A stretch of 64,000 nt of DNA. Source: a gamma proteobacterium HIMB55. Its GTDB lineage: Bacteria > Pseudomonadota > Gammaproteobacteria > Pseudomonadales > Halieaceae. Location: assembly GCA_000227505.4 (NCBI GenBank), contig AGIF02000001.1, forward strand, positions 206,035-270,034. Reading direction: 5' to 3'. The translations under genes were made by a program, and so were the position numbers. Under the pieces are notes generated by a model. The model had not been told where the DNA came from, did no database searches, and saw only the letters and a list, made by a program, of their open reading frames with translations. Positions 8,588-20,279 of the stretch are shown here, piece after piece (position 1 is the stretch's first letter; every line of letters starts with the position of its first letter).

Positions 8588-10201
8588 TTAACGGCCGCTA
8601 TTGGCCTCTCGCCAAGCGGCGGCAAGCGTGGCGGTTGATGCGTCGAGCTCGTCGAGACCTTCGCCCGTTTCTAGCGCTCCGCGGATTTGCTTTCCAATCA
8701 CTTTGCCAAGCTCCACACCCCACTGGTCGAAGGCGTTTAGCCCCATCAGCACGGATAGGAAGTAGGTTTTGTGCTCGTAAGCGGCAACCAATGCACCCAG
8801 CGTCGCGGGTGTAACTGCATCCATAACAATGGTGCTGTGAGGGTGGTTTCCGGGCATTTCGAAATGAGGTGCGAGCTCGGGAGCGAGGCCTTTTGACGCC
8901 GCGAGTTCTTGTGACTCTTCGGCGGAGCGTCCAATCAAAAAGGCGCGGCTCTGTGCCAAGGCATTCGAGGCGAGCTTCCGGTGTGCGTCGAGGTCAACAT
9001 TCCCGTTGGTTAACGGAAAAATGATGTCAGCCGAAAACGCCCTGTTTCCCTGATGGAGCAGCTGATAGTAGGAGTGCTGACCGATGGTCCCCGCAGAGCC
9101 CCAGAGCACAGGTGCCGTGACGTCCGTTATGGACTCACCGTCGAGCGTCACCCGCTTACCATTACTCTCCATAGTCAGCTGCTGTAAAAAGTCAGCGAGG
9201 TACTCGAGGCGCTGAGAGTAGGGCAGGACGACATGCGTTTCCGTATTCAAGAAACGCGTGTTCCAGAGCTCGAGCATCGCCATCATCATCGGGAGGTTTT
9301 GGTCGGGCGCGGTTTCGCGTGTGTGCTCATCGAGCGCACGTGCGCCGTCGAGCATCTCAGAAAATGCTTCCCAGCCGTGCCCGAGCGCAATCACTAAGCC
9401 GATGGCTGACCACACTGAGTAGCGGCCGCCAACCCAGTCCCACATGGGGAAGCAGGCGTTTGCATCAATACCAAAGTCTGCCGCTGCGTCGAGATTGGTG
9501 GTGACTGCGAGTACGTGCTTGCCGATGTCCGCATCCGGTACACCGCCCTTAATTAGCCACGCTCGAGCGCGCTGCGCGTTGGTCAGGGTCTCTTCAGTGG
9601 TGAATGTTTTCGAGCAGATGATGAGCAGGGTGGTCGCGGGGTTAAGATCGCGAGTTACTACATCAAGATCGTGCGGATCAACGTTGGAAATAAAGTGGGT
9701 GCGAAGCCGCGGTGCCTCAGTATCGAGCGCGCGGCAGATCATTCGGGGACCGAGATCCGAGCCACCAATGCCGATGTTAATGACATCAGTGAATGGTTGC
9801 CCAGATGCGCTCGTGTGCGCGCCGCTGTGAATGCTCTCAACAGCAGATTTCATTCGAGAAAGCGTCTCGCTGACTTCGTTATATAAATCCGAACAATCGT
9901 TAGATGCTGTTCCTCGAAGCAGAGTATGTAGCGCCGCGCGTTGCTCGGTGATATTGACCTCGACACCCGTTACCAGCTGCTCGAAGGCTGCTGGTAACCC
10001 CGCATTGTCGGCCGCTTCAGTCAGCACGGAGAGTGCCGCGCGATCTATCCGCTGCTTGGATGCATCAAGGCTAAGTCCCGCAGCAGTTAACGTGAGGTCG
10101 CTTACGCGATTGGCGTCGCTGGAAAGCAGTTCTGCAATGGATACGTCGCTGAGGCGCGACGCCTCGGCTTTTAAGGTGTCGGCGTCACTGCTTGGCAGCA
10201 T
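8588..10201 (-). CDS. pgi: Glucose-6-phosphate isomerase
   Basis: Interconverts glucose-6-phosphate and fructose-6-phosphate in the cytoplasm. The 537-residue protein carries the PGI signatures NIGIGGSDLGPRM and SKTFTTEET, the active-site glutamate region MESNGKRV, the histidine region IGQHSYYQLLHQG, and the lysine in VELGKVIGKQI near the C-terminus. It begins 3 bases after the ispB stop on the same strand, so the two are probably co-transcribed, an unusual functional pairing. A hairpin and a bidirectional terminator follow it. Confidence 0.95.
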   Translation of the reverse strand: MLPSSDADTLKAEASRLSDVSIAELLSSDANRVSDLTLTAAGLSLDASKQRIDRAALSVLTEAADNAGLPAAFEQLVTGVEVNITEQRAALHTLLRGTASNDCSDLYNEVSETLSRMKSAVESIHSGAHTSASGQPFTDVINIGIGGSDLGPRMICRALDTEAPRLRTHFISNVDPHDLDVVTRDLNPATTLLIICSKTFTTEETLTNAQRARAWLIKGGVPDADIGKHVLAVTTNLDAAADFGIDANACFPMWDWVGGRYSVWSAIGLVIALGHGWEAFSEMLDGARALDEHTRETAPDQNLPMMMAMLELWNTRFLNTETHVVLPYSQRLEYLADFLQQLTMESNGKRVTLDGESITDVTAPVLWGSAGTIGQHSYYQLLHQGNRAFSADIIFPLTNGNVDLDAHRKLASNALAQSRAFLIGRSAEESQELAASKGLAPELAPHFEMPGNHPHSTIVMDAVTPATLGALVAAYEHKTYFLSVLMGLNAFDQWGVELGKVIGKQIRGALETGEGLDELDASTATLAAAWREANSGR

Positions 10202-10204
10202 CGA

Positions 10205-11170
10205 TTAACTCTCCCGGGAAAGTGAAAAGGTAGCGAGTGTTTCTAGGCTTGTCTTTGCGGCGCTTGGCGCGAGTGTCGCGAGCGCATCGTTCACAAGATC
10301 ACAGTGTGCTTCTGCAGCGGATCTCGTCTCGGCTATACCGCCGCTATCCGCTGCGAGCGCAATGATTTCATTGAGGTGGTCAGCAGATTTGGTTCTCAGT
10401 GCTGTGGCAATGAGCGCTGCATCATCCGGAGACGCATGTTGCATGGCATGAATGAGCGGTAGCGTGGGCTTGCCCTCGTTGAGGTCGTCGCCAACGTTTT
10501 TACCCGTGGTCTCAGGATCGCCCTCATAGTCGAGCACGTCGTCAATCAACTGAAATGCGATACCCAAATTGAGCCCGATGTCATGCATTGTCTTTAGGGT
10601 GTCATCGCTCTCGTTGCTGAGCATGGCGGCTCCTTCACATGCAGCAGCAAATAAAATCGCCGTCTTTCGCGTGATGACGTCGAAGTATTGCTCGCGAGAC
10701 GTATCTGGGTCCCCCGCGCGGACCAGTTGCATGACTTCACCTTCAGCGATGAGGTTCGTGACGTCCGCCATAAGCTTGAGCACACGCATGTCATCGAGCT
10801 GAACCATTAGTTGGAAGGCGCGCGTGTATAGGAAATCTCCGACCAAGACGCTCGGCGCATTACCGAACTCACTGTTAGCTGTGGGGCGACCGCGTCTGAG
10901 TGTCGAGATGTCGACCACGTCGTCGTGTAACAGTGTCGCCGTGTGAATGAACTCGATGACCGCTGCAAACTTGATGTGCTTTTCGGTTACGTCGCCCAGG
11001 GAGGCTGCTGCCAGCAATGCAAGCAGTGGACGTAGACGTTTACCACCGGCGTCAACGATGTACTGGCCGACATTTTCGACCATATCAACATCAGAATGTA
11101 GCTGTTCAATGATGAGCGCGTTTACTTGGGCAAATTCGGCCTCTACGCTGGCTCTGATCTGATTTATCAC
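10205..11170 (-). CDS. ispB: Octaprenyl (polyprenyl) diphosphate synthase
   Basis: Trans-prenyl chain elongation enzyme that makes the ubiquinone side chain. Both Asp-rich motifs are present: LLHDDVVD (residues about 81-87) and LIDDVLDYEGD, with GGKRLRP upstream and the EFIHTATLLHDD signature. The longest open frame begins at 11224, but GTG at 11170 has GGAG eight bases upstream and aligns with the N-terminus of E. coli IspB, giving 321 residues. It is divergent from rplU, as in many gammaproteobacteria where ispB flanks rplU-rpmA, which supports the assignment. Confidence 0.93.
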   Translation of the reverse strand: MINQIRASVEAEFAQVNALIIEQLHSDVDMVENVGQYIVDAGGKRLRPLLALLAAASLGDVTEKHIKFAAVIEFIHTATLLHDDVVDISTLRRGRPTANSEFGNAPSVLVGDFLYTRAFQLMVQLDDMRVLKLMADVTNLIAEGEVMQLVRAGDPDTSREQYFDVITRKTAILFAAACEGAAMLSNESDDTLKTMHDIGLNLGIAFQLIDDVLDYEGDPETTGKNVGDDLNEGKPTLPLIHAMQHASPDDAALIATALRTKSADHLNEIIALAADSGGIAETRSAAEAHCDLVNDALATLAPSAAKTSLETLATFSLSRES

Positions 11171-11387
11171 AATGCATCTCCGGGGCGAGGAGGGAGTATA
11201 AAGGGCCGTCGTCTTTCTTGTCACGAAGTGGGATATTCACGTTGTGGCGACTCCGCATTTCCCTTGCGCTCTTGGGTCAAACCACGTATTCTCCGCGCCC
11301 TTGTTTATGAACAACACTCGAGTGCCTACGCTCTGCCCCGCACAGCGGTTATCACACAGCGAGCAGGCTAACTGGAAGGAAAACGAC

Positions 11388-11699
11388 ATGTACGCAGTAA
11401 TTGTAAGTGGCGGTAAGCAACACCGCGTTGAGGAAGGCGAAGTTCTGAAGCTCGAGAAGCTCGAAGTCGCTACCGGTGAGTCCGTAGAGTTCGATCAGGT
11501 ATTGATGGTCGGCGAAGGCGCAGACGTAAAAATTGGCGCCCCTGTTGTTGAAGGCAGCAGCGTAACGGCAGAAGTGGTAAGCCACGGTCGCCACGAGAAG
11601 ATCAAGATTGTTAAGTTTAACCGCCGTAAGCACTACCGCAACGAGACGGGCCACCGTCAGTGGTACACGGAAGTTAAAATCACAGGCATCAAGGGATAA
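11388..11699 (+). CDS. rplU: 50S ribosomal protein L21
   Basis: Large-subunit ribosomal protein of 103 residues ([14 protein letters not shown] at the start, C-terminal [16 protein letters not shown] and TEVKITGI). The ATG at 11388 is preceded by GGAAGGA. An upstream in-frame extension to 11244 is open but lacks family similarity and is rejected. It is the first gene of the conserved rplU-rpmA-obgE order. Confidence 0.98.
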   Translation: MYAVIVSGGKQHRVEEGEVLKLEKLEVATGESVEFDQVLMVGEGADVKIGAPVVEGSSVTAEVVSHGRHEKIKIVKFNRRKHYRNETGHRQWYTEVKITGIKG

Positions 11700-11714
11700 C
11701 CAGGGAGTAGTCTA

Positions 11715-11972
11715 ATGGCACACAAAAAAGCTGGTGGTAGTACCCGTAACGGACGCGATAGCGAAAGCAAACGCTTGGGCGTTAAGGCCTTCGGTGGTCA
11801 GGCAGTTTCAGCGGGCAGCATCATCGTTCGTCAGCGCGGCACAAAGTTCCACGCAGGTGCGAACGTTCGTGTTGGTAAAGATCACACTCTATTTGCAACG
11901 GCAGATGGTAAAGTAGAGTTCTACACGGGCGGGCCGCAGAATCGCAAGCAAGTTCGCATTGTGACTGGCTGA
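11715..11972 (+). CDS. rpmA: 50S ribosomal protein L27
   Basis: 85-residue ribosomal protein with the characteristic [17 protein letters not shown]-terminus that reaches toward the peptidyl-transferase centre, then [10 protein letters not shown] and [13 protein letters not shown]. It follows rplU by 15 bases with a GGGAG ribosome binding site and is closed by a strong terminator. Confidence 0.98.
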   Translation: MAHKKAGGSTRNGRDSESKRLGVKAFGGQAVSAGSIIVRQRGTKFHAGANVRVGKDHTLFATADGKVEFYTGGPQNRKQVRIVTG

Positions 11973-11990
11973 TAGCAGCATATTTTTTGA

Positions 11991-14425
<2,435 letters not shown>

Positions 14426-14438
14426 TCAGGATACCCCT

Positions 14439-15254
14439 ATGGCAGTGATTTTGAGTTATGGCGTTGCGCTGTTCGTAGCCTCTTGGTTGGGCGGATGGCT
14501 TCCGCGTCGCTACCAGTTCACACACACGCAGACGCAGTTGGTGATGAGTCTGGTGGCAGGTCTCATGCTTGGTGTTGCCGGATTTCATCTCATTCCCCAC
14601 AGTTTTGAGCTGGGTCAGTCGATCGACGGCACCATGTATTTCGTTGTGGGCGGATTGGTCTTCATGTTGCTTTTGCTGCGGCTCTTTCATTTTCATCAAC
14701 ACGATATCGCCACTGATGGTGAGTCGTGTGCCCACGCGAATGAGCACGATCACGCACACGCTCACGACCATGCGCACGCTCCTCGTGATGTTGGCTGGAT
14801 GGGTTTATTTCTCGGCTTGAGTATTCATACGATTCTCGACGGCGTCGCGCTCGGTGCGATCCTGCGCGTTGAGCAAGGAGCGATTTTGCTGCCAGGCTTG
14901 GGCGTTTTTGCTGCGATCTTGCTCCACAAGCCACTGGATTCGTTATCTATCGAGACAATGATGCGCCTTGACGGCTGGAGTGAGCGACAGCGCAGTATCG
15001 TCAACGTGATCTTTGCGTTGCTATGTCCCATTGCCGCATTGCTCTTTTATGTTGGCTTCAGTGGGCCTATCGCCAGTGTTTTACCGGCGGCCTTGGCCTT
15101 TTCAGCAGGCGCCTTTATCTGCATTGCGCTCGCGGATCTTTTGCCTGAGGTGCAATTCCACAGCCACGATAAACTCACATTAACCGTCAGTTTTCTTGCG
15201 GGTTTGCTAATCGCTTTGGCGCTCGGCGTATTTGAGCCGCACTTTCATCAGTAA
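14439..15254 (+). CDS. ZIP family divalent metal transporter
   Basis: Inner-membrane ZIP-type transporter, probably for zinc or a related divalent metal. The 271 residues carry about eight hydrophobic segments. A cytoplasmic-type histidine-rich loop (residues about 84-114, alternating H-D-H-A) lies between TM3 and TM4. The TM4 metal site SIHTILDGVALG has H130 and D134, and the TM5 equivalent ILLHKPLDSL follows. It starts 13 bases after proB and may be in the same transcript. No metal regulator site was identified. Confidence 0.85.
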   Translation: MAVILSYGVALFVASWLGGWLPRRYQFTHTQTQLVMSLVAGLMLGVAGFHLIPHSFELGQSIDGTMYFVVGGLVFMLLLLRLFHFHQHDIATDGESCAHANEHDHAHAHDHAHAPRDVGWMGLFLGLSIHTILDGVALGAILRVEQGAILLPGLGVFAAILLHKPLDSLSIETMMRLDGWSERQRSIVNVIFALLCPIAALLFYVGFSGPIASVLPAALAFSAGAFICIALADLLPEVQFHSHDKLTLTVSFLAGLLIALALGVFEPHFHQ

Positions 15255-15371
15255 AGGCATCAAAAAATAGCCTCAATGATCAATGGACTCATTGAAAGTT
15301 AAAGGCGAGGGTCTCAGTCGGTTTGATAATTCACGCACCTGCTACCTGAGTTAACAGTGGTCGGCCAGGTG

Positions 15372-16451
15372 TCACTCGCTTCCGAGTTTGCGGGCTTCGT
15401 CTTTGGTCACCGCAGAGTCATATTTCGGTGCTTTCCAACCCACTAATTGCTCTTTGACAAGTTGCGTGAGCACATCGATATGCTGCGGCGTCGCGTTGAG
15501 ACAGGGGATGTACTCGTAGCGCTCGCCACCGGCCTCAATGAAGTAATCACGGTTTTCCATGCCGATCTCTTCAATCGTTTCCAAGCAGTCAGCGGAAAAG
15601 CCAGGGCAGATGATCTGAAGTGACTTCACGCCCTGTTCTGGCAGGCCCTGAAGTGTCTCGTCTGTGTAGGGCTTTAGCCATTCATCTCTGCCAAACCGAG
15701 ACTGAAATGTCGACATGTACTCATGCTCCTCGAGCCCGAGTTCGGCCGCAACAAGGCGAGAGGTCTTCATGCACTGACAATGATAGGGGTCGCCTTCCAA
15801 GAGATATCGCTTCGGCATGCCGTGATACGAAAGCACCAACTTGTCGGCACGGCCGTGAGATTCCCAATGCTGGCGAATGCTATCGGCCACGGCAGAGATA
15901 TAAGCAGGATGGTCGTGATACGAACTCACGAATCTAAGGTCGGGTAACCACCGCTGGCCCTGAAGCTCGTCTGATAGCGCATCAAACGTTGACGCAGTGG
16001 TCGGGCCACCAAACTGAGGATAGAGCGGAAGCACGATGAGCTGTTGCACGCCTTCTTCGAATAGCGCCCGAGTCTGTGAGGCTATCGAGGGCTGTCCGTA
16101 GCGCATGGCGCCTTTGACAATAATGTTGTCCCCCCATTCTTCTCTCAACTGCGCAGCGACGCCCGACACTTGATCCTCTAGGTGGTACAGGAGCGGTGAA
16201 CCGCGGTCTGTCCAAACTTCGGAATAGGCTTCAGCAGACTTCTTAGGTCGCGTGGTTAAAATAAAGGCGTGAAGGATCATCCACCACAGGAGTCTCGGCA
16301 CTTCAACGACGCGAGGATCCCACAAGAACTGCTTCAAGTAGGGGCGAAGGGCCTTTGCCGTGGGCGCCTCGGGGGTGCCCAAGTTAGTCAGCAAGACGCC
16401 GATCTTGGGTTGTGTGCCGTGGTCGTAATTCGACGCACCTATAAATCTCAT
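15372..16451 (-). CDS. hemH: Ferrochelatase
   Basis: Inserts ferrous iron into protoporphyrin IX to give protoheme. Family motifs are GVLLTNLGTPEAPT, the active-site histidine in LSYHGMPKRYLLEGD, and the conserved glutamate region FSADCLETIEE, followed by a short C-terminal tail. The open frame extends to a GTG at 16490, but the ATG at 16451 has AGGA eight bases upstream and matches the family start, giving 359 residues. It is a stand-alone gene, convergent with the ZIP transporter and divergent from the acyl-CoA dehydrogenase operon. Confidence 0.95.
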   Translation of the reverse strand: MRFIGASNYDHGTQPKIGVLLTNLGTPEAPTAKALRPYLKQFLWDPRVVEVPRLLWWMILHAFILTTRPKKSAEAYSEVWTDRGSPLLYHLEDQVSGVAAQLREEWGDNIIVKGAMRYGQPSIASQTRALFEEGVQQLIVLPLYPQFGGPTTASTFDALSDELQGQRWLPDLRFVSSYHDHPAYISAVADSIRQHWESHGRADKLVLSYHGMPKRYLLEGDPYHCQCMKTSRLVAAELGLEEHEYMSTFQSRFGRDEWLKPYTDETLQGLPEQGVKSLQIICPGFSADCLETIEEIGMENRDYFIEAGGERYEYIPCLNATPQHIDVLTQLVKEQLVGWKAPKYDSAVTKDEARKLGSE

Positions 16452-16613
16452 AACAAATCCTGTGGTATACCGAGCCAACAACGCGGGCACCGTGCACTCA
16501 CCCTACGCACGTCGTTGATTCACGGATGCCATTCTAACGCGTTATTCGATTTGACTCGCCCCCCGTCGCCCCCTATAACTCCCGAGACAAAAAAAATAGT
16601 TCTGGGATAAACA

Positions 16614-17780
16614 ATGAGCCTAACGTTCGACTCTGCACGAATACCTAATCCGCACCTCACCGAAGATCATTTGGCGTGGCGTGATGCGCTTCGCCGTTTT
16701 ATCGATAAAGAGGTTATGCCTTACGCGGAAGAGTGGGACGAGGCGGGCCACATTCCGATTGAGCTGTGGCCGAAGGCGGCCGAGGTCGGTCTGTTGGGTG
16801 CAGGCTACCCCGAGCAATACGGTGGCATGGAGACCGACAGCTGGCACAACTGGATTATCAACGAAGAGCTCTCGCGTGTGGGGGTCGGCGGTCTGTCCGC
16901 CTCTCTCATGGTCCACGGTATTGGCCTGCCTCCTGTGATCAATTGGGGAACTGAGGAAATGAAGGCCGAAATTGCACCGCCCGTGTTGCGCGGCGAATCA
17001 TGGATTTCTCTCGGTATTACCGAGCCCGGTGGTGGCTCAGATGTCGCGAGCTTGAAAACAACCGCTGTTCGAGACGGTGATCATTACATCGTTAACGGCT
17101 CAAAAACCTACATTACCGGCGGTATGCGCGCGAATTACGTCTCAACAGCCGTGCGCACCGGTGGTGAGGGCGCGACGGGTGTTTCGATGTTGCTCATTCC
17201 AACCGATGCAGAAGGCTTTTCGCGAACACCACTCGACAAGAAGATGGGTTGGTGGGCGTCTGACACGGCAACACTTTATTTCGATAACGTTCGTGTGCCT
17301 GTGTCGAACCTCATTGGGCAGGAAAACCAGGGCTTCAAAGTCATCATGACTAACTTCAATTCAGAGCGCATGGGTATGGCAGCTTCTATGGAAGCCTTCG
17401 GTCGGGTCTGTATGGAAGAGGCCGTAGCCTGGGCGACCGAACGTCAGACGTTCGGAAAGCGTTTGGCTGATCACCAGGTGATTCGCCATAAGATTGCTAT
17501 GATGAAGCAGAAGCTCAACGCAACGCAGGCCTACATTCGCATGTGCTACGAGGCAATCGAGGCGGGTGAACCCAATGCCGGCGATATCGCCCTGCTAAAG
17601 GTGCAGGCCAGCGAGGTTATGGAATTCTGCGCGCGTGAGGCGATGCAGATTCTGGGTGGTATTGGTTACATGCGAGGAAACCGCGTGGAGCGGATTTATC
17701 GCGAGGTGAGGGTCAACGCAATTGGCGGCGGCTCTGAAGAAATTATGCGTGACTTGGCGAGTCGCCAGTACGGCCTCTAA
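16614..17780 (+). CDS. Acyl-CoA dehydrogenase
   Basis: FAD-dependent alpha,beta-dehydrogenation of an acyl-CoA. The 388-residue protein has the N-terminal helical domain, the middle-domain ITEPGGGSD motif, KTYITGG and the FAD-binding C-terminal QILGGIGYMRGN. The position of the usual C-terminal catalytic glutamate reads AIGGGSEEI without Glu. A glutamate in NSERM (E251) aligns with the alternative catalytic position used by isovaleryl-CoA and long-chain enzymes, so the enzyme is likely active. It is the first gene of a three-dehydrogenase operon with a 32-base gap to the next. The substrate is unknown. Confidence 0.9.
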   Translation: MSLTFDSARIPNPHLTEDHLAWRDALRRFIDKEVMPYAEEWDEAGHIPIELWPKAAEVGLLGAGYPEQYGGMETDSWHNWIINEELSRVGVGGLSASLMVHGIGLPPVINWGTEEMKAEIAPPVLRGESWISLGITEPGGGSDVASLKTTAVRDGDHYIVNGSKTYITGGMRANYVSTAVRTGGEGATGVSMLLIPTDAEGFSRTPLDKKMGWWASDTATLYFDNVRVPVSNLIGQENQGFKVIMTNFNSERMGMAASMEAFGRVCMEEAVAWATERQTFGKRLADHQVIRHKIAMMKQKLNATQAYIRMCYEAIEAGEPNAGDIALLKVQASEVMEFCAREAMQILGGIGYMRGNRVERIYREVRVNAIGGGSEEIMRDLASRQYGL

Positions 17781-17812
17781 GCCACGGTGAAGGACAAGAG
17801 AGGAAAAGCGTT

Positions 17813-19018
17813 ATGACAGCAGCTGAGACCAGCCTGAAGAACTTTCAGACCGACATCGATAAGTGGATGGCGGAAAACGTCCCAAAGAATCCCGGCTTTC
17901 TGTTGCCACTGACTTTCTTGGAAGTCGGCACCGAACAGCAGCTCGATTTCCTGCGCGAGTGGCAGCACAAGCTTTGGAGTGCAGGCTTCTTAGGTATGCA
18001 CTGGCCAACCGAGTACGGCGGTCAGGGTGCTGACCCTGCGTATCAAGGTATTGTCGATAAGGCGCTGTCAGCGCACAACGCGCCCATTATCTTCAATACC
18101 ATTGGTCTTAACTGGACAGGCCCTTTGTTGCTTGACGTGGGCACGGAAGAAGATCGTGCGCGGTACATCAAGAATATTCTGACTGGCGAAGAAATTTGGT
18201 GCCAGGGATTCTCGGAGCCCGATCACGGCTCTGACTTGGGTAACGTTCAAACCCGTGCAGTGAGAGACGGTGACGAGTATGTCGTCAACGGCAGCAAAGT
18301 TTGGACCACGCTCGGCAATTACGCTGATCACATGATTTTGCTGGCGCGAACAGATACCAGCACAGCCAGGAAATACGATGGTTTATCCTTTTTCCTCGCG
18401 CCGATGAAAGTCGATGGTGTTGAAGCCCGGCCTATCAGAAAGGTAACGGGTGAGTTTGGCTTTAACGAGACGTTCTTTACCGATGCTCGCATCCCCGCAA
18501 GCTGTCTGTTGGGCGACGAGGGCGGCGGTTGGCGCATGGCCATGAAGACGCTCGAGTACGAGCGCGGCGTAGTTGCAGGTCAGGCGAGCGCTCACATGAG
18601 CCAGTCGATCACTTTGGAAGACCTTATGGAGTCAATGCATGACTTCGAACGCGATGGTGCGCCTATCTTAGAAGACGCGATGATCCGTGATGAGTTGGTT
18701 AAGTTCGCGATTGAAGCTAAGGCAAACTCAATTAGCGATCGCCGAGCGGCAATACCAGCTCTCAACACCGATTACCCGTTTGGTATTGCACTGTCTAATA
18801 AGTATCGTCACACCGAATACGCGCGACGCCTCAAGATGATGGGCGCCCACGTTCAGGGTGCGCAGGGAGCGCTCTTCATGGACGACGATCAGTCCTACAA
18901 AGGCGGTTTCTGGCAGCGTGCCTATTTTGCCAACTTCGGCACAACGATTGGTGGGGGTACAACCCAAATTCAAGCCAACATCATCGGCGAGCATGTGCTC
19001 GGCCTTCCCAAGTCGTAA
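17813..19018 (+). CDS. Acyl-CoA dehydrogenase, large FadE-type subunit
   Basis: The 401-residue acyl-CoA dehydrogenase has the WPTEYGGQGADP entry motif, QGFSEPDHGSDLG, VWTTLGNYADH and the C-terminal IGGGTTQIQ. The candidate catalytic base is E250 in TLEYERG. Overall it resembles the larger partner of heteromeric dehydrogenases known from actinobacterial steroid side-chain degradation, where two unequal FadE-type subunits are encoded side by side. The next gene, 12 bases on, would be the partner. The substrate is not deducible; branched, cyclic or side-chain acyl-CoA are possibilities by analogy. Confidence 0.88.
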   Translation: MTAAETSLKNFQTDIDKWMAENVPKNPGFLLPLTFLEVGTEQQLDFLREWQHKLWSAGFLGMHWPTEYGGQGADPAYQGIVDKALSAHNAPIIFNTIGLNWTGPLLLDVGTEEDRARYIKNILTGEEIWCQGFSEPDHGSDLGNVQTRAVRDGDEYVVNGSKVWTTLGNYADHMILLARTDTSTARKYDGLSFFLAPMKVDGVEARPIRKVTGEFGFNETFFTDARIPASCLLGDEGGGWRMAMKTLEYERGVVAGQASAHMSQSITLEDLMESMHDFERDGAPILEDAMIRDELVKFAIEAKANSISDRRAAIPALNTDYPFGIALSNKYRHTEYARRLKMMGAHVQGAQGALFMDDDQSYKGGFWQRAYFANFGTTIGGGTTQIQANIIGEHVLGLPKS

Positions 19019-19030
19019 GGAGGCAGCGAG

Positions 19031-20158
19031 ATGAGTGCGATTATTGGAAGCAAAAAAATCAATTTTTCTGAAGAGCAGGGAATGCTGCTCGATGTTGCCC
19101 GCGAGTTCGTAAAGGACAAGTCGCCTGGCAGCGAAGTGCGTAAATTTTTGGAGAGCGAAGAGGGCTTTTCGCAGCCGGTTTGGCAGGAGCTGGTCGAGCT
19201 TGGCTGGACGGGCATTAACCTGCCCGAATCGGTTGGTGGTTCCGGTCTCGGAATTGCAGCGTTGATACCTGTCGTCGAGTCGATGGGTAAGGGGCTCATG
19301 GGAACACCGCTGGTTTCCACGGTACTGGCCTCTGAGCTCATTCGACGCGCTGGTGGTATTGCTGAGGAAGATATTCTCGAAGATATCTCTGGCGGCTGTG
19401 CGGCAACCGTCGCCTACCTCGATAAGAGCGACTGGGGTGGTGCGAACACCGGTGTCACTGTCGATGCTCAAGGTATGCTCTCGGGCAGCAAGTTTATGGT
19501 CTCTGATGCAGCGCAAGCCGCTTGGATTGCTGTTGTGGGATCCAACAAGGCTGGAGAGGCCATTGTGGCGCTGGTCGGCGGTGACGATGTTTCTGTCGAT
19601 GCCCAAGAGGGCCATACACTCATTGACTTAACAAAGCGCGCGGCAACGATCGACTTTACCGGCATAAAAGCGCAGCGCGTTCTAAGTGGTGCAAAAGTTG
19701 AATCTGCAATTCGAGACTATTTGTTAATCGGAGCGTTGCTAACAGCGGCAGAAGCTGTGGGTTCTACCTCCGCCTGCCTTGCAGGCATCGTGGATTATCT
19801 TAAGACGCGAAAGCAGTTCGGTAAGTTGATTGGCTCTTTCCAGGCATTGAAGCACCCCACGGTCGACATCTATGTCGGTATGGAACAGTCTCGCTCGCTG
19901 GTTTACCACGCCTCGAGCGAAATCGATGACGGCCCACTGAGTGCTGAGGCAGAGATTGCCTGTCGGATGGCGAAAGCCAAGGCCTCCGAGACGATTCAAT
20001 ACGCGGGCGATCGCTCGGTACAGTTCCACGGTGGCTTTGGCTTTACATGGGAGTGTGACTCGTCGCTATTTATTCGACGAGCCGCCTGGAGTCAGCAGCA
20101 GTTTGGTGACGCTATGCATCACCGTAAGCGCTTGGCACCTTTGTTACTCGACGCTTAG
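19031..20158 (+). CDS. Acyl-CoA dehydrogenase-like protein, probable non-catalytic partner subunit
   Basis: This 375-residue acyl-CoA dehydrogenase-fold protein (FSEEQGMLLDVARE start, NLPESVGGSGLG, TRKQFGKLIGSFQALKH, FHGGFGFTWECD) is divergent in its middle domain. Neither usual catalytic glutamate context is visible: the ERG-type helix position reads ESAIRDYLL and the C-terminal position reads RRAAWSQQQ. The likely role is the second subunit of a heteromer with the preceding gene, contributing FAD or substrate contacts. AGGAGG lies upstream of the ATG. This is inferred from residue comparison and gene order. Confidence 0.85.
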   Translation: MSAIIGSKKINFSEEQGMLLDVAREFVKDKSPGSEVRKFLESEEGFSQPVWQELVELGWTGINLPESVGGSGLGIAALIPVVESMGKGLMGTPLVSTVLASELIRRAGGIAEEDILEDISGGCAATVAYLDKSDWGGANTGVTVDAQGMLSGSKFMVSDAAQAAWIAVVGSNKAGEAIVALVGGDDVSVDAQEGHTLIDLTKRAATIDFTGIKAQRVLSGAKVESAIRDYLLIGALLTAAEAVGSTSACLAGIVDYLKTRKQFGKLIGSFQALKHPTVDIYVGMEQSRSLVYHASSEIDDGPLSAEAEIACRMAKAKASETIQYAGDRSVQFHGGFGFTWECDSSLFIRRAAWSQQQFGDAMHHRKRLAPLLLDA

Positions 20159-20175
20159 GTGTATCGTTGATTAAA

Positions 20176-20205
20176 GGGGCGGACCTGCGTGCGCCCCAGC
20201 CTTTT
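20176..20205. terminator. Weak hairpin between convergent dehydrogenase and dipeptidase genes
   Basis: GGGGCG / CGCCCC stem (20176-20181 with 20192-20197) followed by AGCCTTTT. The T run is short and offset, so terminator activity is uncertain. AGCGGCCC occurs twice shortly after. Confidence 0.4.
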
Positions 20206-20279
20206 ATTCAGCGGCCCTCTATTAAGTACTCCTTTTTTTAGCGGCCCCTTATTTAGAGAGCCCTTGCATCCCGACCCTC

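Noticed and set aside
18728-19615. Long minus-strand open frame of 295 codons opposite two acyl-CoA dehydrogenases
   Set aside because: It lies wholly antisense to two well-supported genes, and shows no recognisable domain or ribosome binding site.
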